NCBI RefSeq assembly: GCF_900890425.1
Contig: NZ_CAAHFG010000001.1
Location: 2,232,001 to 2,296,000, forward strand
From: Pontiella desulfatans
Lineage (GTDB): Bacteria > Verrucomicrobiota > Kiritimatiellia > Kiritimatiellales > Pontiellaceae
Direction of reading: 5' to 3'
DNA: 64,000 bases
This document shows, one piece after another, positions 20,200 through 28,845 of the stretch. Numbering within the stretch: position 1 is the first letter of the stretch; each line of letters opens with the position of its first letter. The notes beneath the pieces are model-generated. The model made no database searches, was not told the DNA's origin, and saw nothing but the letters and a program-made list of their open reading frames with translations. The position numbers and the translations under genes are program-made.

Positions 20200-21315
20200 A
20201 TGACGACTACCCCGCATAGCGAAGACAAGATACTCGTTGCCATGGAGCTGAGCAACGACAAATGGCTGATGGCCTATTCCAACGGCGAGAAGATCCGCAG
20301 AAAATCGATAGACGCCCGGGACCGCTCCCGCTTTATGCAGGAGCTCAAGCTGGCGAAGGAAAAGCTGGGCATGGATCCCGGCGTGCCGGCGCTTTGCTGC
20401 TACGAGGCTGGACGCGACGGCTTCTGGATCTGTCGGTGGTTGAAGCAGGTCGGACTCGAATGCCTGGTGATAGATCCGGCCAGTATCGAGGTCAACCGTC
20501 GCAAGCGCCGGGCCAAGACCGACCGGCTGGATGCGGAGGCGATGGTGAGGCTGCTGGGCCGGTATGCGGGCGGGGACACGAAAATATGGGCTGTGGTGCG
20601 TGTTCCCTCGGAAAAGCAGGAAGATGAGTTGCGCCTTCATCGTGAAATGGAGCGTCTTAAAAAGGAACGAACGGGACATCTAAACCGGATTAAGGCGCTG
20701 TTTATTCTGCATGGAGTGAAACTCTCTGGAACGCTGACGAAGCTGTCGAAAACCTTGGATGGTTTACAGTGCTGGAACAAGAAGCCACTTGCGGAAGAAT
20801 TGAAAGAAGAGGTTCGCCGGGAACTCGAACGGCTGCGCCTGGTTGGCGAGCAGATAAAACTGCTGGAGAAAAACAAGGCGGAAGCGCTGAAGAACCCACG
20901 GACGAACGCGGAGCATCAGGCCCAGGACCTGATGCGCCTGCATGGAGTCGGAGAGGTCAGTGCATGGGTGCTGAGCAAAGAGTTTTTTGGCTGGCGGGAA
21001 TTCAAGAACCGCCGGGAGGTCGCCGCGCTGGCGGGGCTAACGCCGACGCCCTACAACAGCGGCGGGTCGAGTGTTGAACAAGGCATCAGCAAAGCCGGCA
21101 ACCGGAGGATCAGGCGGGTTATGATCGAGCTGGCATGGTCATGGCTTCGCTTCCAGCCTGATAGTGCGCTGACGAACTGGTTTGTTGACCGCTACGCCAA
21201 AGGTGGGAAAAGGGCGCGCCGGATCGGAATCGTTGCCGTTGCGAGGAAACTGCTTGTGGCGCTTTGGAAATATGTCGAGTTCGGGGAAGTGCCCGAAGGA
21301 GCCATCGTTAGATAA
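20200..21315 (+). CDS. IS110-family transposase (DEDD recombinase)
   Basis: 371 residues. The N-terminal RuvC-like DEDD domain shows LVAMELSNDKW, CCYEAGRDGFW and RRAKTDRLDAEAM. The C-terminal Transposase_20 domain has the helix-hairpin-helix LHGVGEVSAWVLSKEF and the serine region GLTPTPYNSGGSSVEQGISK. The first acidic residue is Glu rather than Asp, as in one subgroup known to me. It appears full length and undamaged, with AAGGAGA eight bases before ATG. IS110 enzymes insert using an element-encoded guide RNA. Confidence 0.92.
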   Translation: MTTTPHSEDKILVAMELSNDKWLMAYSNGEKIRRKSIDARDRSRFMQELKLAKEKLGMDPGVPALCCYEAGRDGFWICRWLKQVGLECLVIDPASIEVNRRKRRAKTDRLDAEAMVRLLGRYAGGDTKIWAVVRVPSEKQEDELRLHREMERLKKERTGHLNRIKALFILHGVKLSGTLTKLSKTLDGLQCWNKKPLAEELKEEVRRELERLRLVGEQIKLLEKNKAEALKNPRTNAEHQAQDLMRLHGVGEVSAWVLSKEFFGWREFKNRREVAALAGLTPTPYNSGGSSVEQGISKAGNRRIRRVMIELAWSWLRFQPDSALTNWFVDRYAKGGKRARRIGIVAVARKLLVALWKYVEFGEVPEGAIVR

Positions 21316-21577
21316 CCGGAAAAACGAGGGCATTGAATTTTATAATAAAGACTGGTGAAGGACCGTGTCAGTCCTTGGTTAATTACCGTTTCAATAGATT
21401 GGATTCTTCACCAAGTCGGTTGACTGAGCTTGAAAAAGCGTACGCAGCATTAGGTGGCCAGGGGTGTGAAACCTCGCACGGATAGAAGGTTGTCCGTTCA
21501 GTCGTTCTGAACGAACTTTCAAATCAACCGAGCAGTCTTTAGAGCAACAGAAAGGAAAAGATTATAGGCCAGCTAGG
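21316..21577 (+). ncRNA. Candidate IS110 bridge/seek RNA region
   Basis: No gene fits here, yet the sequence is inside the element. It contains a perfect 7-bp hairpin CGTTCAG-TCGTT-CTGAACG (21495-21513) plus GGTGTGAAACC-type partial pairings. Members of the IS1111 branch place their target-specifying RNA downstream of the transposase (established knowledge). Assignment here rests on position and one hairpin only. Confidence 0.45.
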
Positions 21578-21599
21578 TTGACAGTCCCCATAGAAGGAC

Positions 21600-21840
21600 T
21601 GACACCTTTTTCACCTTTTTCTGACACCTTTTTCTCTGACACCTTTTTCTGACACCTTTTTCGGCCGAAGTGAGCCGCGCTGTCTCAAAAGAAGACTCAA
21701 ACCCTACCAGCTTTTAACCGCGCCACGCCATGAAATGATCGAGACAAAGCATCGGAGCAAATACCGTGCAAAAGCTGCTTAAGGAAGTGCCATTCAGGGC
21801 TGACACCTTTTTTCTGACACCTTTTTTTGACACCTTTTTT
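21600..21840. repeat. Two clusters of TGACACCTTTTT units
   Basis: About seven copies of TGACACCTTTTT(C) occur at 21600-21662 and 21801-21840, spaced 13-22 bp and separated by unrelated sequence. They are complementary to the GAAAAAGTGTCAG units at 16.3 kb and bracket the mobile-element zone. Confidence 0.8.
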
Positions 21841-21873
21841 GCGGCATTCAAATAGTAGTCAGCTTGTTGGTGG

Positions 21874-21955
21874 TTGTAGGGCGGGAATGGTTGACGAAGG
21901 AGACCTTTTCGCAGCGGCTGTAAGGTTTCGCACCTCAACCATTCCAGCCCTACAA
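21874..21955. repeat. REP/BIME-like inverted repeat
   Basis: TTGTAGGGCGGGAATGG continuing to 21894 is repeated inverted at 21935-21955, 21-bp arms with one mismatch and a 40-bp spacer. The GTAG at the foot of the palindrome is the signature of REP sequences mobilised by RAYT enzymes, and a RAYT remnant lies 2 kb away. It sits just past the stop of the 21980 gene. Confidence 0.65.
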
Positions 21956-21979
21956 GGTGTCGCATATTTATCCCCCGGA

Positions 21980-23038
21980 TTAATACCGCTCGTTTTCCGC
22001 CCTGCTTCCCTGCCTTAACGGGACAATGACGCAATGCCAATCCCCCGGGGCAGGAACAGCCAGGCAGAGAGCGCGAGGTTCTCCGTTTTCGATAAATATA
22101 CTTGGTCTTTGCAGGGGACGTTTCGTCTTGAGCATGGAGCCGTCGCTTCGCCGGAGTTCATTCCCCGTGATTTTGTAATGCTCTGCCGGCCGCCACTTGA
22201 ATCCATCGCGCGATTCAATAAGTCCGATGTACGTATGAGCATGAAAAACAGCAAAATATTTTTCCCGCTTCCGGTCGTACCAGATTGATGCATCCTCGGT
22301 ATCCATATCGTGGATGGCCGTTTCTTTCAGCATCTGGAAAGGGCCTGTTGGTGATTTGGATGTTGCCAGGCCCTGGACGCGCTGCGGCATGGGATCGGCA
22401 GGTTTCCTGGGCTTTATATCTCCTTTGAGAATCATAAGATACTTCCCGTCAGCCATCTCTGTGACATCGGGATTGACCGTGATATTATAGACAGGTTCAG
22501 CGGGCTCAATAATCGGTGCTTCTGATGGTGTGTAAGGACCAAGAATGGAATCCGACACGGCGACGCCAATTCGCTGGCTATCCCGAATGTGTCCTCGCGA
22601 GGAACCATTCCTGCTGGAGATGTAGTACAGGCAGTACTTGTCACCGAATCGTTTCAGCTTGGGATTATGGGCCATGAGTTCGTCCCAATGCCCGGGGCCT
22701 CGGCCTCTCAGCAAGACCTTCCGATGGTGGTAGGGGCCTTCCAGATTCTCCGACACGGCCAATGCAATTTCAGAAGATGTCAGCCAATTCCCTCCCTTTT
22801 TGGCCCATCTCGAATAGATCAGGTAGTACCGATCGTCGTCTCCCTTGATGATATGAGGCCCCCAGCAACTGTAATCATCCAGTCTAAAGACCCCCGCCGG
22901 CGTAAGCGGCTGAATCATGGAACCGATATCGAGACCCTCTGCTCCCGGATTCACAGTACCCGATTTGTGGCTCTCGCCGAACGCACAACCAGCCACCAGG
23001 CAACTTGTCGCCAGAATAGATGCATTCCGTAAAATCAT
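21980..23038 (-). CDS. GH43-like beta-propeller lipoprotein
   Basis: 352 residues; lipobox LVAGC (C18) predicts a lipid-anchored exported protein. Propeller blades are visible as CWGPHIIKGDDDRYYLIYS, HNPKLKRFGDKYCLYYIS, NPDVTEMADGKYLMILKGD and EDASIWYDRKREKYFAVF. This five-fold pattern is typical of GH43/GH32-like hydrolases; catalytic acids cannot be assigned with certainty, so a non-catalytic role is possible. AGGA precedes the ATG and the gene starts 12 bp after the upstream sulfatase, as the last gene of the operon. Confidence 0.7.
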   Translation of the reverse strand: MILRNASILATSCLVAGCAFGESHKSGTVNPGAEGLDIGSMIQPLTPAGVFRLDDYSCWGPHIIKGDDDRYYLIYSRWAKKGGNWLTSSEIALAVSENLEGPYHHRKVLLRGRGPGHWDELMAHNPKLKRFGDKYCLYYISSRNGSSRGHIRDSQRIGVAVSDSILGPYTPSEAPIIEPAEPVYNITVNPDVTEMADGKYLMILKGDIKPRKPADPMPQRVQGLATSKSPTGPFQMLKETAIHDMDTEDASIWYDRKREKYFAVFHAHTYIGLIESRDGFKWRPAEHYKITGNELRRSDGSMLKTKRPLQRPSIFIENGEPRALCLAVPAPGDWHCVIVPLRQGSRAENERY

Positions 23039-23050
23039 ACCTTTTTCCTA

Positions 23051-25039
23051 TTACTTCAACGATCCACGCTGAATCGTGAGGCCTTTGATTTCGCCTTGAA
23101 AAGGATTATGCGGAACATCTTCTGAAACCTTGTTTTTTCCTGCGCCGCCAATGATAAGTGGTTGGCCGGTCCGGCCCTTGAAGGGCTGGGGTAAAGGGCA
23201 GCTTTCGATGAGCTTGCCGTCCACTTTGAAGATGACACGGTTGTAGTCGATCGAAGCCTGGATGTTAGTCCATTTGCCGATAACGGATTCCGGGGTGTCG
23301 ATGACGGTGCGCAACGCGATCCACGTTTTGCAGAGTACGGCGATACCCGGACGGCCGTCTTGCACGAAAATCTTGAAGCCGTAGGCGGGGCTGGATTGCG
23401 ATGCGATAACGCCGTCGGATTCGGGCTTAACGTCCATATCGATGCGCCACGGCCAGGAGGAAGGATCGGCCTCTTCGTTGTAGGGAATTTTGACGAGGTC
23501 TTTTTCCGTACCGCTGAACGTGGCGGTATTCTTGATGATTTCAAGCTTCAGGTCTTTGGCGCCACGGCAGCGCGGCAGGTTTTTCGGGAATACGTCCGGT
23601 CGCCAACCGGCCTCGGCTTTCTTTTCGGCCATGCGCTTTTTCATCTCCTGATGCAATTCGGCGTACTCGGGGTTGACCGCAAGGTTGTTCATTTCGTTGG
23701 GATCGGCTTTCAGGTCGTAGAGTTCGTCGAGGTCGTTGATTTCCGGATACTCGATCAGCTTGTACCGTTCGGTGCGCACGGCGGTCATGGTGGGGATGGA
23801 ATGGACGAGGTCGACCCAGTATTCATAGAAAACGCTGTCGCGCCAATCGGCGGATTCTCCTTCAAAAAGCGGGCGCATACTTTTTCCCTGCATAAAGCCG
23901 GGGATATCGACACCGGCATAGTCGAGCACGGTCGGGGCAAAGTCGAGATTGGAGACGAGTTCGGTGATCGTTGTATTTTTCATGATATGGCCGGGATAGG
24001 CCGCTATCATCGGAATGCGCATGCTTTCCTCCACAGCGAGTCGCTTGTCCCACCGACGATGCTCCATATGGAGGTAACCGTTGTCGCTGGTGAATATGAT
24101 GAGGGTGTTATCCAGGGTGCCGCGTTCGTGCAGTGCTTTGAGCACGCGTCCGACGCCATCATCAACCGCTGCGACACAGCGCAGTTGCTTCGTGTAGTAA
24201 TTACGTACAACCCACGGCTCCGAGGGGATCGCATCCGGCAATTGATCTTCTTCCACATCCCGCGTGCGGTAATTCCAGCGCGTATCGCGTATGCGCTGAC
24301 GCCGCAGCCAGGCTGGCTTGCCTTTCAGGTCGTGCGACCAGCTTTCAGGTTCGAGATCCCTGGTTCCGGCACCGAATGCATGCTTGTGACGCGGGGCGGG
24401 CTTGAAGGGTTCGTGCACCGCCTTGTGCGAAAGCATGCAGAAATAGGGCTGGTCTTGGGGCTGCTTCTTGATGAACTCGATCGCCTTGTCGGTCAGGATA
24501 TCGGTGGTGTATCCCGTCCACTGTTCCTTTTTGCCGTCCACATTGACTTCAACGTCGTTGTATTCCCCCTGCCCTTCAAAACTGATCCAGTGGTCGAAAT
24601 ACGGGCGCGGTTCGGCGGAATGCCCCATGTGCCATTTTCCAATCATCGCGGTTTTGTATCCGGCCACCTGCAGGTATTTGGTAAGCGGCGGAGTGACGGC
24701 GGGATTATATTCCGAGGTTGCATTGTCGATGACGCCATGCCGGTTGGCATAGGTGCCGGTCATGAAGGTTGCGCGCGACGGGCAACAGATCGACGTAGAG
24801 CAGAAGGCATTTTCCAATGACGCCCCGCCTTCGCGGAGTTTATCAATGTTCGGCGTTTTTACGTAGGGATGTCCCTTGTAGGAAAGAGCGTCCCAACGCA
24901 GGTCGTCGAGCAGGATAAACAGAATATCGGGTTGCGGCGTCTCGGTCGACCGGTTTCCTTTGGGCGACTGCGGGGCGGCATGAACCGCGTTTCCCAGCAG
25001 AAAACAAAACACAATAGCTATATATCCTATCTTCTTCAT
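23051..25039 (-). CDS. Secreted sulfatase with C-terminal LamG-like domain
   Basis: Start set to ATG 25039 (GGAG nine bases upstream; the codon just before is TTG). Signal peptide MKKIGYIAIV to AVHA; LLDDLRWD metal site; CCPSR with C85 catalytic; GKWHMGH; FTSDNGYLHMEH. The sulfatase ends near residue 490 and is followed by about 165 residues of beta-sandwich sequence (WRIDMDVKPESDGVIAS, FKVDGKLIESCPLPQPF). These resemble a laminin-G/concanavalin carbohydrate-binding fold. Together with the next gene it closes the glucan operon. Confidence 0.88.
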   Translation of the reverse strand: MKKIGYIAIVFCFLLGNAVHAAPQSPKGNRSTETPQPDILFILLDDLRWDALSYKGHPYVKTPNIDKLREGGASLENAFCSTSICCPSRATFMTGTYANRHGVIDNATSEYNPAVTPPLTKYLQVAGYKTAMIGKWHMGHSAEPRPYFDHWISFEGQGEYNDVEVNVDGKKEQWTGYTTDILTDKAIEFIKKQPQDQPYFCMLSHKAVHEPFKPAPRHKHAFGAGTRDLEPESWSHDLKGKPAWLRRQRIRDTRWNYRTRDVEEDQLPDAIPSEPWVVRNYYTKQLRCVAAVDDGVGRVLKALHERGTLDNTLIIFTSDNGYLHMEHRRWDKRLAVEESMRIPMIAAYPGHIMKNTTITELVSNLDFAPTVLDYAGVDIPGFMQGKSMRPLFEGESADWRDSVFYEYWVDLVHSIPTMTAVRTERYKLIEYPEINDLDELYDLKADPNEMNNLAVNPEYAELHQEMKKRMAEKKAEAGWRPDVFPKNLPRCRGAKDLKLEIIKNTATFSGTEKDLVKIPYNEEADPSSWPWRIDMDVKPESDGVIASQSSPAYGFKIFVQDGRPGIAVLCKTWIALRTVIDTPESVIGKWTNIQASIDYNRVIFKVDGKLIESCPLPQPFKGRTGQPLIIGGAGKNKVSEDVPHNPFQGEIKGLTIQRGSLK

Positions 25040-25110
25040 CAATTGTTTCTCCGTTCACTTTGCATACGGCAAATTCCGGTTAGATTAATCCGAGTCCCTT
25101 TATGATGTTC

Positions 25111-25483
25111 TTATTTGCCCTGCTCTACGGGCTCGGGAACATACGTTTTGCTATAGGACTGAAGCTGCTTACTCAACGTAGAGACCACAGAAGCGTATTC
25201 AGGATTCTCTGCCAGATTGGTGACTTCCGCCGGGTCACACTCATGATTGTAGAGCTCTTTGCCCGCAGCGCCTTCATTCCACTCGGTGTAGCGCCATTTC
25301 TCGGTCCGTATCGAGTAGCCCTGCTGATCTGGACGGTGATGTACCTGGGTCAACGCCGGATGATCCCAGGCGGCAGCAGGATTCCGCAGCAAGGGGCGCA
25401 GCGAGAAACAGCACGTTCAAAGGGGCCGCCGTCGAACCGCCGGCAATGAATCCCAGAACAATAAACGCAAAAAATCTCTTCAT
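25111..25483 (-). pseudogene. Sulfatase remnant with large internal deletion
   Basis: The 5' end encodes a signal peptide and the first strand of a sulfatase (MKRFFAFIVLGFIAGG, APLNVLFLA). At about 25396-25402 this jumps, with a frame change, into a typical C-terminal segment (PLLRNPAAAWDHPALT, IRTEKWRYTEWN, ELYNHECDPAEVTNLAENP). Roughly 350-400 codons including the catalytic cysteine are absent. It starts 11 bp after the symporter gene, so an ancestral operon gene was lost in place. Confidence 0.85.
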
Positions 25484-25494
25484 CCGTATACCTT

Positions 25495-26928
25495 TCATCT
25501 TTTCTCTTCGGAAACTTTACCTCGGCGACGTTCCAGTTCGCCCCGAATCTCATGGGCTTTGCCCTCGGTTATCGTATAGGTTGCGATGATCCCGAGCGCG
25601 ATGGCCGAGGTAAGGATCGGTATCCCGACATCAAACACCCTTAACAGAAACAGGGTCTTGTCCGCCTGTCCGGCTCCCAGGGCGACATCGAAACCGGACA
25701 CCTTAAGCAATACGCCGGTCAGCAGCCCGGCCAGCGCCATGCCGACTTTGACCATCCACCAGTAGATAGCACCGAAAACGCCCTCGCGGCGCTGATGGGT
25801 TTGCAGTTCGTCATAATCGCAAACATCCGAGATCATCGACCCCATCAAAGTGAACAAGGCCCCCGTTCCAAATGCCACCAACGGCGCGGAAAAGAGCAAC
25901 CAATATGGATGGTCCGGGTTATACCCCACCCACTTGATGGCATACCCCACGATCGACAGGGAGATGGTGATCAGGAAGGTTTTGCGTTTGCCGATGCGCG
26001 TCGCGATCCAGCCGGTCAACGGGATGACGCACAAGGTAAAGATCGCGGTCAGGCTTCCGAAAGTTCCCATCAGCTTGCCGGCCTGCGAGTCGTTGCCGCT
26101 GAACAAATAGTAGATCATGACATAAAGCGAGAACGACATGCCGAGCTGGAAGCCGTTGAAAACGAGGAAGGTTGCTCCGCACAGTTTGACGAACGGGCCG
26201 CACTTGAAGGTGGTTCCAATGCCCTTCAGAAATTCGGCCATGTTTTCGAGCAAGCCTTCGGCGGCCTTGGGAGGCACGGTCTGTTTTTCCCGGCAGAAGA
26301 TCGCCGGAACAATACCCAGTATGGCGACGATGACGCCCACCCACACTGCCAGCACGCGGGCCCCATGCACGGTATCGCGGAACAGACTGCTGGCCATGAT
26401 GGCATAAAACCAAGGAACGCCGAGCCAGGCGAGCTGACCAACCGTGTTGGCGAAAGCATGCAGCCGTGTACGTTCATGATAGTCCGGTGTCATTTCATAG
26501 CCAAAAGCCACAAAGGGTGTCGCATAAACAGTGTAGGCTAGGAAAAACAGGATTGAAGCGACCATAAAGGTCCAGAAATAGAAGGGCTGGGAGTGTCCTT
26601 CCGGAAGTTGCCACATCAGGGCAAAGATCAACCCGGCGATGAGGGCCCCGGTGAAAATAAACGGTCTGCGCCGCCCCCATCGGGAGCGGGTGTTGTCGGA
26701 GATATAGCCCAGCATCGGGTCCGATACGGCATCGAATATCCGGGGAATCGCCCCGAGAAGGCCGACCAGCACCGGATCCATGCCCAAGCCGAGATTCAGG
26801 ATCACCACCATGGCCGGCAGGGCGGCCGCCTGCAGGTTGTTAACCAGCATGCCAACGGCATAGGCCGTTTTCTGCCTCAAGGAAATGCGATCTTCTGCTG
26901 CGGTTTTGAAATGTGTTTCGGCACTCAT
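25495..26928 (-). CDS. GPH-family sugar:cation symporter (MFS)
   Basis: 477 residues with about 12 hydrophobic segments. The family signature DAVSDPMLGYISDNTRSRWG is followed by RRRPFI, with a second conserved loop near VCDYDELQTHQRREG. GPH symporters import glycosides, pentosides and hexuronides. Located between beta-glucan hydrolases and upstream of a cytoplasmic phosphorylase-containing operon, it probably imports beta-1,3-gluco-oligosaccharides (inference). Confidence 0.92.
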   Translation of the reverse strand: MSAETHFKTAAEDRISLRQKTAYAVGMLVNNLQAAALPAMVVILNLGLGMDPVLVGLLGAIPRIFDAVSDPMLGYISDNTRSRWGRRRPFIFTGALIAGLIFALMWQLPEGHSQPFYFWTFMVASILFFLAYTVYATPFVAFGYEMTPDYHERTRLHAFANTVGQLAWLGVPWFYAIMASSLFRDTVHGARVLAVWVGVIVAILGIVPAIFCREKQTVPPKAAEGLLENMAEFLKGIGTTFKCGPFVKLCGATFLVFNGFQLGMSFSLYVMIYYLFSGNDSQAGKLMGTFGSLTAIFTLCVIPLTGWIATRIGKRKTFLITISLSIVGYAIKWVGYNPDHPYWLLFSAPLVAFGTGALFTLMGSMISDVCDYDELQTHQRREGVFGAIYWWMVKVGMALAGLLTGVLLKVSGFDVALGAGQADKTLFLLRVFDVGIPILTSAIALGIIATYTITEGKAHEIRGELERRRGKVSEEKR

Positions 26929-26949
26929 GAGCGAGATTCCCTAGTTCAA

Positions 26950-27957
26950 CTAATCTTGGCGCAATGCATGATACCAGTCTTTGACGACATCAAATGCCAA
27001 CTTTTTATTCCGGTCAATATCCACAATGCCCCAGTATTCCTCATCGGCAACCCCATCATAAGGCACGCCGCTGCTTACGGGTGGCGATCCATGCGGATCA
27101 TGGGTGCTCGGGTCATCAGCTTTCCACCAGCCATCCAAAAAGGAAAACAGCGCAACGCCCGAGCAAACGTCCTGTTCCTCGAAAACGGCAGCCAGAATAT
27201 TCCGCGTGGCATCGGCCTGCGCCTTTTGGTTTTCCCCCTGCCCATATCCATGCGCCGCGATATTCATGTAGCTGTCGGCACCAGCCTCGGACAGATACAT
27301 CGGTTTGGAACTGATGGCCGCCCATTCTGCAAACAGATCTTCAGGGTTATCCCACCGGTAGATGTTCATTCCCCACACATCCACATCCGGGCAGGTAGAC
27401 AGCGCCAACTCATCCGGCAATTCGCCGTGCGCTGTCGCCACCGGATGAGACGCATCATTCTGGTGAATAAGTACGGCGGCGTTGTTCAACGCCTCGTACC
27501 ATACCCTGATATCGCCATCATCAAACCATTCCGGGTGATAGTTATACTCGTTGCCCATCTCCCACATCAAGATGGCGGGGTGGTTCTTGTAGGTGTTGAC
27601 ATAGTCGATGAACGATCCGGAAAGGATGTCGCGGTTGTATTCGAATCCTATGATGATTTTCAGCCCCGAAGCATAGATTTCATCCAGCACGGCTTTGCTG
27701 TCTATTGGGGAATAGGCCCGAATGGTATTGATCCCGGCCTCCTTCATTAAGCCGAGATCTTCGGACAACCTTCCAAAATTCCGCTCGCGACTGCCCTTCG
27801 GCACAGGGTGGTAGCAAATACCCTTGATGACATAGGGGGTGTCATCAACCAGTATACGACGACCCGACACCTTTACGCTCTCTACGTCAACGCCTGCCAT
27901 ACAGGAGCAAAGCATCCCCGTTACAAGTATACACATCGCGATTTTTAACATTGTCAT
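26950..27957 (-). CDS. Lipoprotein glycoside hydrolase, TIM barrel (GH2-C/GH5-like)
   Basis: Start set to ATG 27957 (AAGGA six bases upstream). A lipobox-like MLCSC (C17/C19) predicts membrane anchoring. The barrel carries acid/base Glu137 in WEMGNEYNY and nucleophile Glu224 in YLSEAGADSY, the clan GH-A pattern. KGICYHPVPKGS and NTIRAYSP resemble glucan-active GH2/GH5/GH72-like enzymes. It sits between the GH16 laminarinase and the symporter, so an exo-acting or transglycosylating beta-glucanase is likely. The family assignment is not certain. Confidence 0.78.
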   Translation of the reverse strand: MTMLKIAMCILVTGMLCSCMAGVDVESVKVSGRRILVDDTPYVIKGICYHPVPKGSRERNFGRLSEDLGLMKEAGINTIRAYSPIDSKAVLDEIYASGLKIIIGFEYNRDILSGSFIDYVNTYKNHPAILMWEMGNEYNYHPEWFDDGDIRVWYEALNNAAVLIHQNDASHPVATAHGELPDELALSTCPDVDVWGMNIYRWDNPEDLFAEWAAISSKPMYLSEAGADSYMNIAAHGYGQGENQKAQADATRNILAAVFEEQDVCSGVALFSFLDGWWKADDPSTHDPHGSPPVSSGVPYDGVADEEYWGIVDIDRNKKLAFDVVKDWYHALRQD

Positions 27958-27996
27958 CTTAATCCTTGCAGATTTCCACGAATTCAAGACGTGACC

Positions 27997-28845
27997 TTAA
28001 CTTTTGCCCTGCTGGTAAACCCGCACCCAGTCAACATACATATATTGTGGAAAAACGCTTCTTTCATCCGGACGAAAGTCAGGATCTTTTCCCCCCACAG
28101 CAATATTCAACAAGATGAAAAACTCCTGATGAAATTCTCCGAACTCATCCGCAGTGATCGGTTGGGTGGCGTACAGCTGACCATCAACCATCCAGCGAAT
28201 CTGTTGCTCATCCCACTCGATTTCAAATACATGAAAGGCATCGGCAAACCTGCCGGCTGGCAATTTAAACGTCTGAGGATGTATCCACGCGTGTTTCGAA
28301 TTGCGGTCTGCATAATGGATGGTGGCTTCAACCGCGCCATCGTCTTTTGAACCCCAGAGTTCCATTATATCGATCTCACCGCAAAACGGCCAACGTGTAT
28401 CGCCGCCATGACGTTTACCGTTGATACCCACCATCCAAAACGCCGGCCATATCCCTTGTCCATACGGAAGTTGTATGCGCGCGGCCACCTTGCCATAGCG
28501 CCAAGACTGCTTTTGCGCAGTTTCCAGGCGCGCCGAGGTGTATCTGTTCTCGCCGTGGCTTTCTCCTTCATGGATCGCCTTTATCACTAGGCAGCCGTTG
28601 TCGATATAAGCATTGCTTTCATCGTCCGTATAGCGCTGCCATTCTGCGTTAAAGCGTCCGGCCTTTGCAACCCGCCTGCTCCAGTTGGCGTCATTCAGCT
28701 CAGCTTTATCAAATTCGTCGGCCCAAACCAGCTGCCATTGCTCTCCCGCCTGATAACTATCGTCGGCGAGGTTCGCAGCCGGATAGCGTACGGATGCCTG
28801 GCAGCCGGTCACTGCAACGGCCAACAGCCACATGAGCCGCTTCAT
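27997..28845 (-). CDS. GH16 endo-beta-1,3-glucanase (laminarinase-like) lipoprotein
   Basis: 282 residues; lipobox VTGC with C14. The GH16 catalytic signature GEIDIMELWG provides nucleophile E157, assisting D159 and acid/base E162. WADEFDKAELNDANW and YGKVAARIQLPYGQGIWPAF are typical of laminarinases. The start codon overlaps the stop of the phosphorylase gene by one base (TAATG). It would cut laminarin-type beta-1,3-glucan at the cell surface. Confidence 0.93.
   Translation of the reverse strand: MKRLMWLLAVAVTGCQASVRYPAANLADDSYQAGEQWQLVWADEFDKAELNDANWSRRVAKAGRFNAEWQRYTDDESNAYIDNGCLVIKAIHEGESHGENRYTSARLETAQKQSWRYGKVAARIQLPYGQGIWPAFWMVGINGKRHGGDTRWPFCGEIDIMELWGSKDDGAVEATIHYADRNSKHAWIHPQTFKLPAGRFADAFHVFEIEWDEQQIRWMVDGQLYATQPITADEFGEFHQEFFILLNIAVGGKDPDFRPDERSVFPQYMYVDWVRVYQQGKS

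Larger units (their letters stand above)
20148..21600 (+). mobile_element. IS110-family element (IS1111-like layout), approximate ends
   Basis: The transposase gene is followed by about 260 bp of non-coding DNA and preceded by only about 45 bp, the arrangement of IS110-family members whose guide RNA is at the 3' side. Similar octamers GGTTTACA (20148-20155) and GGTTGACA (21576-21583) mark the approximate ends. TATAAT (20162-20167) lies at the left end and TTGACA (21578-21583) at the right end; circularisation could join them into a promoter. Confidence 0.6.

Noticed and set aside
23360-24820. A 486-codon open frame on the plus strand
   Set aside because: It is antisense to the sulfatase at 23051-25039, whose motifs are intact; the antisense product has no recognisable domains.
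25066-25084. AATTCCGGTTAG upstream of the 23051 sulfatase as a palindrome copy
   Set aside because: One central G is missing and the left half does not match.
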